Origin: Proteus columbae
GTDB taxonomy: Bacteria; Pseudomonadota; Gammaproteobacteria; Enterobacterales; Enterobacteriaceae
Length of the DNA stretch: 64,000 nucleotides
NCBI RefSeq assembly: GCF_009914335.1
Contig: NZ_CP043925.1
Span: 1,798,001 to 1,862,000, forward strand
Direction of reading: 5' to 3'
Both the position numbers and the translations under genes were made by a program. Of the stretch, positions 17,596 to 25,752 are shown piece by piece. The notes below the pieces were generated by a model. That model did not search any database. It saw nothing but the letters and a program-made list of their open reading frames with translations, and was not told where the DNA came from. How positions within the stretch are numbered: the first letter of the stretch is position 1; each line of letters starts with the position of its first letter.

Positions 17596-17881
17596 TCCTA
17601 CTTTCTCTGTATTACTTAATGAATTGCTATTATATAAAGAGAATCCGCATTATTTAAATGCATATTTTCACTCATATAGAAGATAAATGTTTGATGCTTA
17701 CTGCTTTCTGTTTGAAACAGCACTCTGTTATCACTTCAATGGATTACACTCTATTGTTAGCATTTAAAAAAGATGCCATTTTCTTATGTAAAGAGAGTAG
17801 ATCTCTTAAGTTAACTCGATTATATTTATCTGTGTTTTTATACAGTATTTTGTATTGATCAATTACGGTAAGGGAAATGTG

Positions 17882-18178
17882 ATGTTAAAAGTAATTGCTG
17901 AAGATTTTATTAAAACAGAAGCGATAGAAATTGTTTTACCTCTTTATCGCGAACTTGTTGAGGCGACTAAGAAAGAGCCTCTGTGTATTAGCTACAATTT
18001 ATATGTTGATGAGAAAGATCCTGGTCACTTTGTCTTTATTGAACAATGGCCAGATCATACTGCGCTTGATGTGCATTGTGCTAGTGAACATTTTCAGCGA
18101 TTAGTCCCTATGATTAATGCATATAAAAAAGCTGAGCCTAAATTTTTACTTATGGCGGATGCTTTTGATGAAAAATAA
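17882..18178 (+). CDS. Small antibiotic-biosynthesis-monooxygenase (ABM) domain protein
   Basis: An in-frame upstream ATG at 17855 exists, but the ATG at 17882 has the good ribosome site TAAGGGAA and gives 98 residues starting MLKVIAEDFIKTEAIE. The sequence has the ABM/dimeric ferredoxin-like fold pattern, including VDEKDPGHFVFIEQWPD and HCASEHFQRLVP, as in quinol monooxygenase YgiN and related small oxygenases. Such proteins act as dimers on quinols or other aromatic substrates without cofactor; the substrate here is unknown. The gene is short and stands just before an orphan gene on the same strand. Confidence 0.8.
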   Translation: MLKVIAEDFIKTEAIEIVLPLYRELVEATKKEPLCISYNLYVDEKDPGHFVFIEQWPDHTALDVHCASEHFQRLVPMINAYKKAEPKFLLMADAFDEK

Positions 18179-18246
18179 AGTAATAAAACTAGACTCATTT
18201 ATAATGGGTACACTAAATAATAAGAAGTAAGGCAAGAGAGAAGGTG

Positions 18247-18564
18247 ATGTTAGCGAAGTATATATCTCAAATTGTAAACCAAGAAGATAGCTATCAAATT
18301 TTAAGTACTCAGAATTTTTTGGATAACTTAACAGAAATAACCAGGGCAACTCATACTTGGTTATTTTCTGATGGTGTCATCTTGAAATGCACAGAAGAGA
18401 TAGAAACAGAACACTATGATAATGACGCTCAATGTCCAGAACATTGGATAACTTGGGAAATTGTAGAGTCGAATAACAAACCGATTTCTCCTTGTAGAAA
18501 AGAATTTTTTAATTTATGCCAGCAAAGTTTTTGGTTAAAAATGCAACTTGCTAATAATGTATGA
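18247..18564 (+). CDS. Orphan cytoplasmic protein of 105 residues
   Basis: I do not recognise this protein. A GTG at 18244 directly precedes the ATG at 18247; the ATG is preferred, with GAGAGAAGG just upstream. The product is acidic, with six Cys/His-rich positions scattered (CTEEIETEHYDNDAQCPEHW and CRKEFFNLC) and several Trp, and no signal peptide. The cysteines could bind a metal, but their spacing matches no motif I know. It lies 68 bases after the ABM gene on the same strand, so the two may share a transcript. A short hairpin with a T run follows at 18575-18604. Confidence 0.65.
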   Translation: MLAKYISQIVNQEDSYQILSTQNFLDNLTEITRATHTWLFSDGVILKCTEEIETEHYDNDAQCPEHWITWEIVESNNKPISPCRKEFFNLCQQSFWLKMQLANNV

Positions 18565-18574
18565 TTAGTCGTAT

Positions 18575-18604
18575 AAAAAAGCTACTTTATAAATGGCTTT
18601 TTTA
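18575..18604 (+). terminator. Short terminator after the orphan gene
   Basis: AAAAAAGC (18575-18582) and GCTTTTTT (18596-18603) pair across a 13-base loop and end in a T run. The G-C content of the stem is low. Confidence 0.5.
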
Positions 18605-19047
18605 TACCTATTAAAATTAATAAAATAATTTATTTTAAATACCACTTTAAGCTTTTAATTAAATATTAATCAATGCTCCAGAGGTTAAAGTAAATTAATT
18701 TCACTTAGCGAGTGTTTTTTATTTTTGTTATCTCTAAAAATAGAATATCAATCGTGGTTTAAATCATATTTAAACTGCGATTGAAGTTAATGATAAATCA
18801 AAATTAGTCTTTTTCATAACGTTATGATCTTAATATTCCATTAATAATAGCAAAAAATAAGGTAAGTTTATTGTTGAGGCGAATGGTGTTTTAATTGTAG
18901 CTCTAATCATAAGATTTTCTTTATAAAATATTATAAATAACGTATTATTTATCAATAATTTTTATTGAGTATTGCACTCAATTTAATAAGAGAGCTAAAT
19001 TCTAATTTAGTTCCATTTGTCTATCCTTTTTTATATAGAGAATAAAG
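18605..19047. other. Long AT-rich region upstream of the OmpX-like gene, with an inverted repeat
   Basis: AATCGTGGTTTAAA (18750-18763) and TTTAAACTGCGATT (18769-18782) form a 14-pair stem (two G-U pairs if transcribed) with a 5-base loop. No T run follows, so it may be an operator or an RNA structure rather than a terminator. No open frame of note is seen in the rest. Confidence 0.5.
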
Positions 19048-19584
19048 ATGAGTCGTAATTTATTTCTTTCTACTTCACTGTTAGCTATTTCTACACTTTC
19101 TTTTAATGCACAAGCAGCATTAGATAATACTTTATCCGTAGGTTATGCTCAGAGCTCAATTAAAGTGGGTGATTATAAAATCGATGATAAACCTAAAGGA
19201 ATTAACTTTAAATACAATCACGAGTTTGATAATGATTGGGGTTTTATTGGATCACTGACGTACACAAAATTGACTTATAATTATTATAGCCGCTGGGGAA
19301 AAATTGGTTCAACTGAAATTGATTATGTTTCATTAACGGCTGGGCCTAGCTATCGTTTTAATGATTACTTTAGTGCATATGGTTTAATTGGGCTTGGTCA
19401 CGTTAGCCAAGAAGATAAATATTATTATGTTAATGACGAATACAGCAAAACGTCTATGGCTTATGGGGTAGGCTTACAAATTAATCCAATCCCAAACGTA
19501 GCAATTGATGCATCTTATGAATATTCTAAATTAGATAATGCAAAATTTGGTACTTGGGTATTAGGTGTTGGTTACCGCTTCTAA
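19048..19584 (+). CDS. OmpX/Ail-type outer-membrane protein
   Basis: This 178-residue protein has a signal peptide (about 1-23, ending AQA before ALDNTLSVGYAQ) and the terminal GYRF of outer-membrane barrels. Internal alternating strands (IDYVSLTAGPSYRFNDYFSAY, MAYGVGLQINPIPNVAIDAS) fit an eight-stranded OmpX/Ail barrel. Tyr-rich loops (NYYSRWGK, EDKYYYVNDEY) point to surface exposure. Roles in the family are adhesion, complement resistance and envelope stress, but none can be fixed here. It has a long upstream region and its own terminator. It is related in type to the gene at 11999-12559. Confidence 0.85.
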   Translation: MSRNLFLSTSLLAISTLSFNAQAALDNTLSVGYAQSSIKVGDYKIDDKPKGINFKYNHEFDNDWGFIGSLTYTKLTYNYYSRWGKIGSTEIDYVSLTAGPSYRFNDYFSAYGLIGLGHVSQEDKYYYVNDEYSKTSMAYGVGLQINPIPNVAIDASYEYSKLDNAKFGTWVLGVGYRF

Positions 19585-19609
19585 TTTTAAGCTAATAAAT
19601 AATTTTTTA

Positions 19610-19636
19610 AAAGGTCACGTTATGTGGCCTTTTTGT
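19610..19636 (+). terminator. Terminator of the OmpX-like gene
   Basis: AAAGGTCAC and GTGGCCTTT form a 9-pair stem with one G-U pair and a 5-base loop, followed by T. Confidence 0.8.
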
Positions 19637-19781
19637 GAATACAAATGTAAATGCATCACTATATGTAGGATATTAACTTATCAAAACTCATTTAATATAC
19701 ACTAAATGTGTGTTTTTTATTCGGGTCACTTGACTGTCAATAAAGGATCTTTAAGATGCCATATTTTATGGAGAGAGAATT

Positions 19782-20237
19782 ATGTTAACTGTAATAAAAG
19801 CAGAATCTTCACACTATGATGAAATGATAGCAGTTTGGGAATCTTCAGTTAGAGCTACGCATACATTTCTATCTGAAGATATTATCTTCTCGCTTAAAAA
19901 AGATATTGTAGAACAGTATTTTCCTATGCTTAATACCTATATCGCGATAGACAATAATAATGTTATTCATGGGATCTTAGGCACAGCAGAAAATAAGTTA
20001 GAAATGCTTTTTGTCGATGCGAATTCTAGAGGGCATGGTTGTGGTAAATTACTTACAACTTTCGCGATAAATACATTGCATATTGATGAGTTAGATGTAA
20101 ATGAGCAAAATCCTCAGGCAATTGGCTTTTATCTTTATATTGGATTTGAGCAAATAGGGCGTTCAGAATTAGATGGACAAGGCAATCCTTTTCCATTGTT
20201 ACATTTAAGATTAAATAAAAATAAGTATAAATACTAA
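19782..20237 (+). CDS. GNAT-family N-acetyltransferase, YjaB-like
   Basis: This 151-residue GNAT protein resembles E. coli YjaB (147 residues): it shares the stretches VWESSVRATHTFL near the N-terminus and DVNEQNPQAIGFY toward the C-terminus. The acetyl-CoA loop appears as RGHGCGKLL (about 86-94) after the beta-strand LEMLFVDA. YjaB has been reported as a protein lysine acetyltransferase; whether this protein shares the substrate is inferred. The ATG follows GGAGAGAGAATT. It is a single gene in the accessory run. Confidence 0.85.
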   Translation: MLTVIKAESSHYDEMIAVWESSVRATHTFLSEDIIFSLKKDIVEQYFPMLNTYIAIDNNNVIHGILGTAENKLEMLFVDANSRGHGCGKLLTTFAINTLHIDELDVNEQNPQAIGFYLYIGFEQIGRSELDGQGNPFPLLHLRLNKNKYKY

Positions 20238-20408
20238 ATAAAGGAATATTAAAGATAAAAAATAAGGAGAAAAGTGAAAGTTCTCTCTTTTTATCTTGTG
20301 CAAATAATAATTATTCACCCAAGTTTGATTTATATCGTGATAAACCTTCTGCTTTAATGAAATAATTTTTTCATAATTAAATAGATCTAACACAACATTG
20401 GAATAGTT

Positions 20409-20690
20409 ATGAAAAAAGCCTTAATTGTTATTTTATCTTTATTTTTACTACCCGCTTGCTCTGAATCAAGAGAAAATAAATTTATTGAATATTGTATGGA
20501 TACATTAAGTGTCTATAGTAATGTGAGTAAAGATCAATGTTTGTGTTTTTATAATGAAGCAAGTAATAAATTTTCTTCAACTGAAATAGATAGAATGGTC
20601 AAATCACCACCAATAAAACAAGACAGTACACTTACAAGAGAGGGCACAATGTTTTTAACTATTGCTCATCCATCTAAATGCTTTGAGTAA
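20409..20690 (+). CDS. Small putative lipoprotein of 93 residues
   Basis: The product starts MKKALIVILSLFLLPAC, a lipoprotein signal with Cys17 as the lipidation site. The mature part is short and contains four further cysteines (EYCMDT, DQCLCFY, SKCFE) that could form disulfides in the periplasm. I do not recognise a family. The ATG lacks a strong purine-rich ribosome site (GGAATAGTT). It stands alone between the acetyltransferase and the AhpD-like gene. Confidence 0.7.
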   Translation: MKKALIVILSLFLLPACSESRENKFIEYCMDTLSVYSNVSKDQCLCFYNEASNKFSSTEIDRMVKSPPIKQDSTLTREGTMFLTIAHPSKCFE

Positions 20691-20876
20691 CAGATATTAC
20701 GCGTAATAACTAATAAAGAATAAGTCGTAAATTAAGTTACTTATACTGAAGATCATCGCCTCTAAACGCAAATACCACAAAATTGATAAACCCATCGCTA
20801 TAAATTGAATATATTATTACTGTTTTTATATACAGTTAGTTGTGGGTTTATCTTTATTGTGAATCGAGAGGAAATT

Positions 20877-21308
20877 ATGTCAAAGCTTCGCTTATCTTAC
20901 CCAAAACTCAGTCCTAAAGCTTATGCTGGCTTAATTCAATGTAAAACTGCACTAGAAGGTAGTTCACTGGATATAACGTTGATCGAGCTTGTTTATTTAA
21001 GAGTGTCTCAAATCAATGGCTGTGCTTTTTGTTTAGAGATGCACAATAATTCGTTGCGTAATCATGGTGTTGCTCAAAATAAGTTAGATGCACTAAATGG
21101 TTGGCAAGTGAGTGAACGTTTTACTGATAAAGAGCGAGCTGCATTGCTATGGGCAGAGGTGGTCAGTAATATTTCAGCAAAAAGTACGGATGATAATATT
21201 TATCAGCAGGTTAAAGCGTATTTTACAGATACAGAAATGAGTGATCTGACATTGGCAATTGGATTAATGAATGCCTTTAATCGTATCGCTGTGAGTTTGC
21301 GTCAGTAA
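20877..21308 (+). CDS. Carboxymuconolactone decarboxylase / AhpD-core protein
   Basis: The frame is open from 20805, but the ATG at 20877 has GAGAGGAAA upstream and gives 143 residues. The AhpD-core motif CAFCLEMH (C-x2-C-x3-H) is present, preceded by RVSQING. Proteins of this type act as small alkylhydroperoxidases, using the two cysteines and histidine, or as gamma-carboxymuconolactone decarboxylase relatives. The CxxC form suggests a peroxidase-like role in oxidative stress; this is inferred. A terminator follows that can also serve the opposite strand. Confidence 0.85.
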   Translation: MSKLRLSYPKLSPKAYAGLIQCKTALEGSSLDITLIELVYLRVSQINGCAFCLEMHNNSLRNHGVAQNKLDALNGWQVSERFTDKERAALLWAEVVSNISAKSTDDNIYQQVKAYFTDTEMSDLTLAIGLMNAFNRIAVSLRQ

Positions 21309-21354
21309 TTAGTATTATCTACGCAAATCATATGCCCCAAATAATGATCAAGAG

Positions 21355-21378
21355 AAAAGCGCGGATAGGGCGCTTTTG
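21355..21378. terminator. Terminator between the convergent AhpD-like and small membrane protein genes
   Basis: AAAAGCGC and GCGCTTTT form an 8-pair stem with a 7-base loop; the stem itself supplies A and T runs for both directions. Confidence 0.75.
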
Positions 21379-21396
21379 ATTTTATTTGCTTAATTT

Positions 21397-21594
21397 TTAC
21401 CAGAGGTATTGCATGAAAGGTAAATAAGCAAAAAATAAAGCAATGAGTATAAATAAGATACGAAATAACGTTTTTTTTGTTTTTATTGTGGCATAGAGCA
21501 TGACGATAATAATAGCTACGCAGATATACCAGTAAAAGGCACCCAAGAAAGCTAAGGTAAAAATAGTATCAATAATAAAGTGACTTTCACTCAT
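21397..21594 (-). CDS. Small two-segment membrane protein of 65 residues
   Basis: I do not recognise this product. It consists almost entirely of two hydrophobic segments (about 8-33 and 42-62) joined by a short basic loop (TIKTKKT). The ATG follows AGAGAGAAATAAA, a usable ribosome site. It lies after yciU on the same strand, separated by a terminator hairpin, so expression may be by read-through. The low complexity of membrane peptides makes the coding call moderate. Confidence 0.5.
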   Translation of the reverse strand: MSESHFIIDTIFTLAFLGAFYWYICVAIIIVMLYATIKTKKTLFRILFILIALFFAYLPFMQYLW

Positions 21595-21611
21595 TTTATT
21601 TCTCTCTGAAA

Positions 21612-21644
21612 TAAAAAATCACCTGCTAAAATATAAGCAGGTGA
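21612..21644 (-). terminator. Terminator after yciU
   Basis: On the minus strand TCACCTGCT and AGCAGGTGA form a 9-pair stem with an 8-base loop and run into TTTTTT. Confidence 0.82.
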
Positions 21645-21655
21645 AGATTAAGTGA

Positions 21656-21979
21656 TTATGATTTCCAAATAATATGGAACATAGGTTGTAATGGATCGCG
21701 ACTAATCAGGACTCGACCAAAAATATCATCAATATCGGAATCATCATCTGGAGCAAGGCCAATAATCACTTCGCTAAAACGGGCTGATGTGACAGGTTGG
21801 CCAACAATAAATTGCCAATCATTACCTAATGGAACCACTTCAGCTGCGCCTCTTTCTTCAAATTGCAGGTTAAAGAGTAATTGGTCTGCAACATCTAAAT
21901 TATCAGCTGCTTGAGCTAAAAATAGATCATAAGCTTGTTCTAAAGCATCGTCTTCACTGATTAAGGTTGGTTCATTCAT
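21656..21979 (-). CDS. yciU: YciU, DsDNA-mimic protein of the HI1450 family
   Basis: This 107-residue protein (109 in E. coli) is strongly acidic, with clusters such as SEDDALEQAYD and APDDDSDIDD. The negative surface imitates the phosphate pattern of double-stranded DNA. The Haemophilus homologue HI1450 binds HU. It probably tunes DNA-binding proteins; no enzymatic site is expected. Its place just after clsA is the same as in E. coli. Confidence 0.93.
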   Translation of the reverse strand: MNEPTLISEDDALEQAYDLFLAQAADNLDVADQLLFNLQFEERGAAEVVPLGNDWQFIVGQPVTSARFSEVIIGLAPDDDSDIDDIFGRVLISRDPLQPMFHIIWKS

Positions 21980-22080
21980 GGTAATGCCTGTCTATTATTC
22001 CAATAATTATCGCGTTGTTTGTATAGCATTTTTGCTCATTTAGCAAAATATTCTATTGCCTATTTTTATTACCTTCTTGA

Positions 22081-23541
22081 TTATAACAGAGGGCTAAAGA
22101 AATAGCAGATGCGCTCTAATACACGATTTAAGAAAGGGCGCTTTTCCCATTCGTCTAGTGTCAATTCTGTAGAGCGAGCAATATAATCATATTGCACAAT
22201 GCTTAAATCACTTCCGAAGCCTTCATCATCAATGACAACAGTGATTTCAAAGTTTAACCATAAGCTACGCATATCAAGGTTAACTGAACCTACCATACTA
22301 AGTTGTCCATCAACCATCACGCTTTTTGTATGTAATAAACCATCTTCAAATTGGAATATTTTTACACCAGATTCCAGCATTTCTGTAAAGAATGAACGGC
22401 TTGCCCAACGTACTAGGAAAGAGTCATTACTGCGAGGAACAATAATACTCACATTAACACCTCGCATCGCCGCGGTTGAGATTGCATGGGCAAGATCATC
22501 GCTAGGTACAAAATAAGGTGTTGTGAGCACTAATTCTTTTCTTGCGGAATAAATGGCTGTAATTAAGGATTGTTGAATAAGCTCGTCAGGAAAGCCAGGG
22601 CCTGATGCGATAACTTGTGTTGTATGACCACTTTCTTGCTCACAAGGCATAATATTGTCATCAGGAGGAGGTGGTAAATGGCGTTCACCTGTTTCCATTT
22701 CCCAGTCAAAGGCATAAATCATCCCTAATGTGGTAGAAACGGGACCTTCCATTCTTACCATAATATCAATCCATTGACCGACACCGGAATCTTGTTTGAA
22801 ATAACGAGGATCGACCATATTCATACTCCCTGTGTAGGAAATATAATTATCGATCAATACGATTTTTCGATGTTGACGCAAATCCATGCGGCGCAAGAAG
22901 AAACGGAATAAATTAACATGCAGTGATTCAACAAATTCAATACCCGCGGCTCTCATTGCGTCTGGACCTTTGGTACGAAAGAAGTTCCAGCTTCCAGCTG
23001 AGTCAACCATAACTCGACATTTTACACCGCGTTTAGCGGCTCTGATTAAGGCGTCGGTTACTTCATCGACTAAACCACCTGATTGCCAAATATAGAAGAC
23101 CATTTCAATGTTATCACGAGCGTTATTAATATCGCGTGTAATTGAATTTAGTGAATCTTCACAGGTGGTTAAAAGTTCAATTTTGTTACCTTTAACACCT
23201 TTAATACCTTGGCGTTTAGCGGTTAATTGGAAAAGAGGAGTCGCAATATCGCTCGTACTTGTAGCAAAAATATGCTTACATTTCCTCAAGTCTTCAAGCC
23301 ACGCAACAACAGAAGGCCACATCTGTTTAGCATGTTCAACGCGTCGTTTTCCTAGGTGTAATTCACCAAAAGCAAAATACGCAATAACCCCGACTAATGG
23401 CAGAATATAGATGATCAATAACCATGTCATTGTTGATGTAACTGGTCGTCGATGCATTAGGACACGAAATGTGACCCCCGCAATTAATAGCCAATAGAAG
23501 AAAAAGGTTAGCCAACTTAATACAGTATAAAATGTTGTCAT
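22081..23541 (-). CDS. clsA: Cardiolipin synthase A
   Basis: An in-frame start exists at 23592, but the ATG at 23541 ([19 protein letters not shown]) gives 486 residues, exactly the E. coli length. Two N-terminal membrane segments (about 5-25 and 36-56) are followed by two phospholipase-D domains. These carry the HKD motifs [18 protein letters not shown] and [18 protein letters not shown]. The enzyme joins two phosphatidylglycerol molecules into cardiolipin and glycerol at the inner membrane. It is upstream of yciU on the same strand and divergent from yciY. Confidence 0.97.
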   Translation of the reverse strand: MTTFYTVLSWLTFFFYWLLIAGVTFRVLMHRRPVTSTMTWLLIIYILPLVGVIAYFAFGELHLGKRRVEHAKQMWPSVVAWLEDLRKCKHIFATSTSDIATPLFQLTAKRQGIKGVKGNKIELLTTCEDSLNSITRDINNARDNIEMVFYIWQSGGLVDEVTDALIRAAKRGVKCRVMVDSAGSWNFFRTKGPDAMRAAGIEFVESLHVNLFRFFLRRMDLRQHRKIVLIDNYISYTGSMNMVDPRYFKQDSGVGQWIDIMVRMEGPVSTTLGMIYAFDWEMETGERHLPPPPDDNIMPCEQESGHTTQVIASGPGFPDELIQQSLITAIYSARKELVLTTPYFVPSDDLAHAISTAAMRGVNVSIIVPRSNDSFLVRWASRSFFTEMLESGVKIFQFEDGLLHTKSVMVDGQLSMVGSVNLDMRSLWLNFEITVVIDDEGFGSDLSIVQYDYIARSTELTLDEWEKRPFLNRVLERICYFFSPLL

Positions 23542-23846
23542 AGTAGAGCTATTTTCCGTTGAAAATGAATTGCATGGATAAGCTGAAGGCAATTTACTAA
23601 AAATAGTTCATTATTTTTGTTATTTGCCGAATGTTGCTATTAAATCAGGATTATTATCTCTGTCAAATCTCTTTCTTAAGAGATAAGCATCAAATAAGCA
23701 ATAAGATACAACTCTTTATTCATTTTTTCTTTGTGAGAAATGCTTAAATAATGGATGAAATTCAAGCAAATCATAAATCACCCCTTGGATCACAAAATGA
23801 ACGTCTTATAATAGTCCACTTATTCGAAAAAATAGGTGCTGATAGC
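23542..23846. other. clsA-yciY divergent intergenic region
   Basis: This region must hold the promoters of clsA and yciY. I see no clear operator, RNA gene or repeat in it. The open frame extending left of yciY to 23751 lacks a ribosome site and family similarity. Confidence 0.5.
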
Positions 23847-24029
23847 ATGAGACACAGTAGGACTGAAGTAGCTCGTTGGCGGATGATGAGACAAGCTATA
23901 CGTAAACGACGTCGATGGTTAGAAGGGCAATCTCGTCGTAATTTCCGAATTTATAAACTGCGTAAACTTGATACTTCTAGAAAACATAGAGCACTTTTAT
24001 TTGTACAACACATAGAATGGAACTCATAA
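23847..24029 (+). CDS. yciY: YciY, small basic protein
   Basis: The ATG at 23847 starts MRHSRTEVARWRM, matching E. coli YciY (57 residues; 60 here). An upstream in-frame ATG at 23751 would add 32 unrelated residues. The protein is extremely basic (RKRRRWLEGQSRRNFRIYKLRK), so binding to nucleic acid or acidic lipid is plausible, but no function is known. The position between clsA and tonB is conserved. Confidence 0.85.
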   Translation: MRHSRTEVARWRMMRQAIRKRRRWLEGQSRRNFRIYKLRKLDTSRKHRALLFVQHIEWNS

Positions 24030-24072
24030 TTTCACTTTTTAACAGTTAATATCAATCATTTTGTTAAACGTT

Positions 24073-24101
24073 ATTGAATATGATTGCTATTTGCATTTAA
24101 A
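24073..24101 (+). promoter_or_regulatory. tonB promoter region with Fur-type site
   Basis: The stretch containing GAATATGATTGCTATTTGC is the same as the E. coli tonB promoter/Fur site region as I remember it. It shows only partial identity to the 19-base Fur consensus, but its conservation between genera and its place 40-70 bases before the tonB start support it. TonB would then be induced by iron shortage. Confidence 0.6.
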
Positions 24102-24141
24102 CTAGGGGCATATTTTTTCTTTAGGTGAAATAAGATCAGTT

Positions 24142-24855
24142 ATGCGTTGGAAGCTTTGGGTACTCATATCACTTTGTCTACATGCCTCACTTGTTGCGGC
24201 TGCGATGTTATATGTTGTCGAAGATAAGCCAGTTACACCTGAGCCTATCTCTATACAGATGTTGGCATTTGCAGCAGATGAGCCTGCAGGCGAACCAGAG
24301 CCTGTGGTTGAAGAAGTCACTCCTCCAGAACCTGAGCCAGTTGTTGAGCCAGAACCCGAGCCAGAACCTATTCCTGATGTAAAACCTATTATCGAAAAAC
24401 CAATAGAGAAAAAACCAGAACCAAAACCTAAGCCTAAACCTAAACCTGTGGATAAACCGAAACCGCCTGTTGAGCGACCACAACCTTTAGTTGTTAATAA
24501 AGGTAATGATCTCAAAAATCTTAACCCGACGGCAAAGCCAAGTGATAAAGGCGATGAAAAACCGGTTGCAGTGGCAAGCAGTGGTGAAGGCAAAGTACCC
24601 AATGCAGTACGCCAAGGTTTACCTGAATATCCTCAGAGAGCAAAAGCCGTGGGTATTGAAGGATCTATAAAAGTACGTTTTGATGTTGATGCTGATGGGC
24701 GAGTAGATAATGTAGAAATACTTTCTGCTGATCCTAAGAATGTATTTGAAAGAGATGTTAAAAGAGCGATGCGTCAATGGCGTTATGAAAAAATTCCTTA
24801 TAAAGGAAAAGTGGTTCTCATTGAGTTCAAAATGACAGGGGTATCAGCAAGCTAA
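24142..24855 (+). CDS. tonB: TonB, energy transducer to outer-membrane receptors
   Basis: This 237-residue protein (239 in E. coli) has an N-terminal membrane anchor with the conserved SLCLHASLVAA (about 10-20, including the essential His). Next is a long Pro-Glu region (about 48-80), then a Pro-Lys region (about 88-120) that spans the periplasm. The C-terminal domain (about 150-237) contains YPQRAKAVGIEGSIKVRFDV, the receptor TonB-box binding fold. TonB with ExbB/ExbD passes proton-motive energy to siderophore, haem and cobalamin receptors. A Fur-type site lies upstream and a terminator downstream. Confidence 0.97.
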   Translation: MRWKLWVLISLCLHASLVAAAMLYVVEDKPVTPEPISIQMLAFAADEPAGEPEPVVEEVTPPEPEPVVEPEPEPEPIPDVKPIIEKPIEKKPEPKPKPKPKPVDKPKPPVERPQPLVVNKGNDLKNLNPTAKPSDKGDEKPVAVASSGEGKVPNAVRQGLPEYPQRAKAVGIEGSIKVRFDVDADGRVDNVEILSADPKNVFERDVKRAMRQWRYEKIPYKGKVVLIEFKMTGVSAS

Positions 24856-24911
24856 TTTTTATAAAGTTAGCCGTTAAACAAAGCGATATCACTATTTGAT
24901 ACCAGATAAAT

Positions 24912-24939
24912 AAAAGGCACTTTAATAAGTGCCTTTTTT
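24912..24939 (+). terminator. Terminator after tonB
   Basis: AAAAGGCACTT and AAGTGCCTTTT form an 11-pair stem with a 4-base loop and a T run. It may also serve yciA from the other side. Confidence 0.88.
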
Positions 24940-25001
24940 AGTATTCAATTTTTAATGCTTTCACGCTATTAGCGTCGTAATCGAATTGTCGTAATGGCGT
25001 T

Positions 25002-25433
25002 TTATTCCATAGTACTTGTTAGCGTGAAGTGAGCTTTACCCTCAGGTAAGCGACGAGCAGAATTGTTCTCGTCAACGGCAACGTAGGTAAACACAGCCTC
25101 TGTTGCACGATAGCGTTGGCCGACAGGTTCTGTGGCGACTTTTTTAACCCATACTTCAATATTAACAGTAATTGAAGAGTTACCTGTTTTTAAGCAACGC
25201 GCATAGCAACAAACGACATCACCAACAGCAACAGGTTTAAGAAAGGTAATGCCTGTTACACTTACAGTAACGACACGACCTAACGCAATTTCTTTTGCTA
25301 AAATTGCACCACCGATGTCCATTTGAGACATTAACCAGCCACCGAAAATATCACCATTAGCGTTAGTATCAGCAGGCATGGCAAGGGTGCGTAAAACGAG
25401 CTCACCATTAGGCAAAGATTGTTGTTCAGTCAT
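25002..25433 (-). CDS. yciA: YciA, acyl-CoA thioesterase
   Basis: The frame is open from 25469, but the ATG at 25433 (MTEQQSLPNGELVLRTLAMP) gives 143 residues close to E. coli YciA (132). The hot-dog-fold thioesterase signature PADTNANGDIFGGWLMSQMD (about 19-38), with the catalytic Asp, is intact. YciA hydrolyses a broad range of acyl-CoA esters. It lies in the tonB-yciA-yciB-yciC order of E. coli, but a repeat cluster separates it from yciB here. Confidence 0.94.
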   Translation of the reverse strand: MTEQQSLPNGELVLRTLAMPADTNANGDIFGGWLMSQMDIGGAILAKEIALGRVVTVSVTGITFLKPVAVGDVVCCYARCLKTGNSSITVNIEVWVKKVATEPVGQRYRATEAVFTYVAVDENNSARRLPEGKAHFTLTSTME

Positions 25434-25503
25434 GGAAATAAAGTATCTGTAAAATAATGTTGAAACCAAGGAGATATTTACTCGTATATATCAAGTTTAC
25501 TCC

Positions 25504-25725
25504 TCATACTTCAAGTTGTAGCGTTGTTGACTTCGTTCATTCGCACTAGTCACATACTTTTGTATGCTCCTAGCGTCTCATTCACTTGTCGCCTAGCTAC
25601 ACCTCGAATTATCTAGAGTAAGGGGCTCGTCATACTTCAAGCCGTAGCGTTGTTGGCTGCATCTTAAATTATTTAGAGTATCTACAGGCTATACTCTAAT
25701 AGCTACAACTTAAATTATTTAGAGC
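25504..25725. repeat. Cluster of three related hairpin repeats (MITE-like)
   Basis: Unit A (25504-25620) is an imperfect palindrome of about 117 bases. Its ends TTCAAGTTGTAGC and, inverted, TTCGAGGTGTAGC match at 11 of 13 positions, and its tip is CATAC-TTTT-GTATG (25554-25567). Unit B (25630-25680) begins like A (TCATACTTCAAG, GTAGCGTTGTTG) but jumps to the right end TTAAATTATTTAGAGTA. Unit C (25689-25725) ends with the same TTAAATTATTTAGAG. B and C look like internally deleted copies. From memory such elements are common between genes in Morganellaceae and relatives; I cannot name the family with certainty. Confidence 0.75.
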
Positions 25726-25752
25726 ACATATCTCCCAATAAAATAAAAATAA

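Noticed and set aside
17658..17858. 66-codon plus-strand frame upstream of the ABM gene
   Set aside because: It lies in the leuE upstream region, has no ribosome site and shows no protein-like pattern; the ABM gene has its own site at 17882.
24102..24602. 166-codon minus-strand frame over tonB, rich in Gly and Ser
   Set aside because: It is the antisense of the Pro-Glu/Pro-Lys repeats of TonB, which produce Gly/Ser-rich shadow frames.
25504..25725. CRISPR array interpretation of the repeat cluster
   Set aside because: Units differ in length, are palindromic as a whole, and have no regular unique spacers or cas genes nearby.
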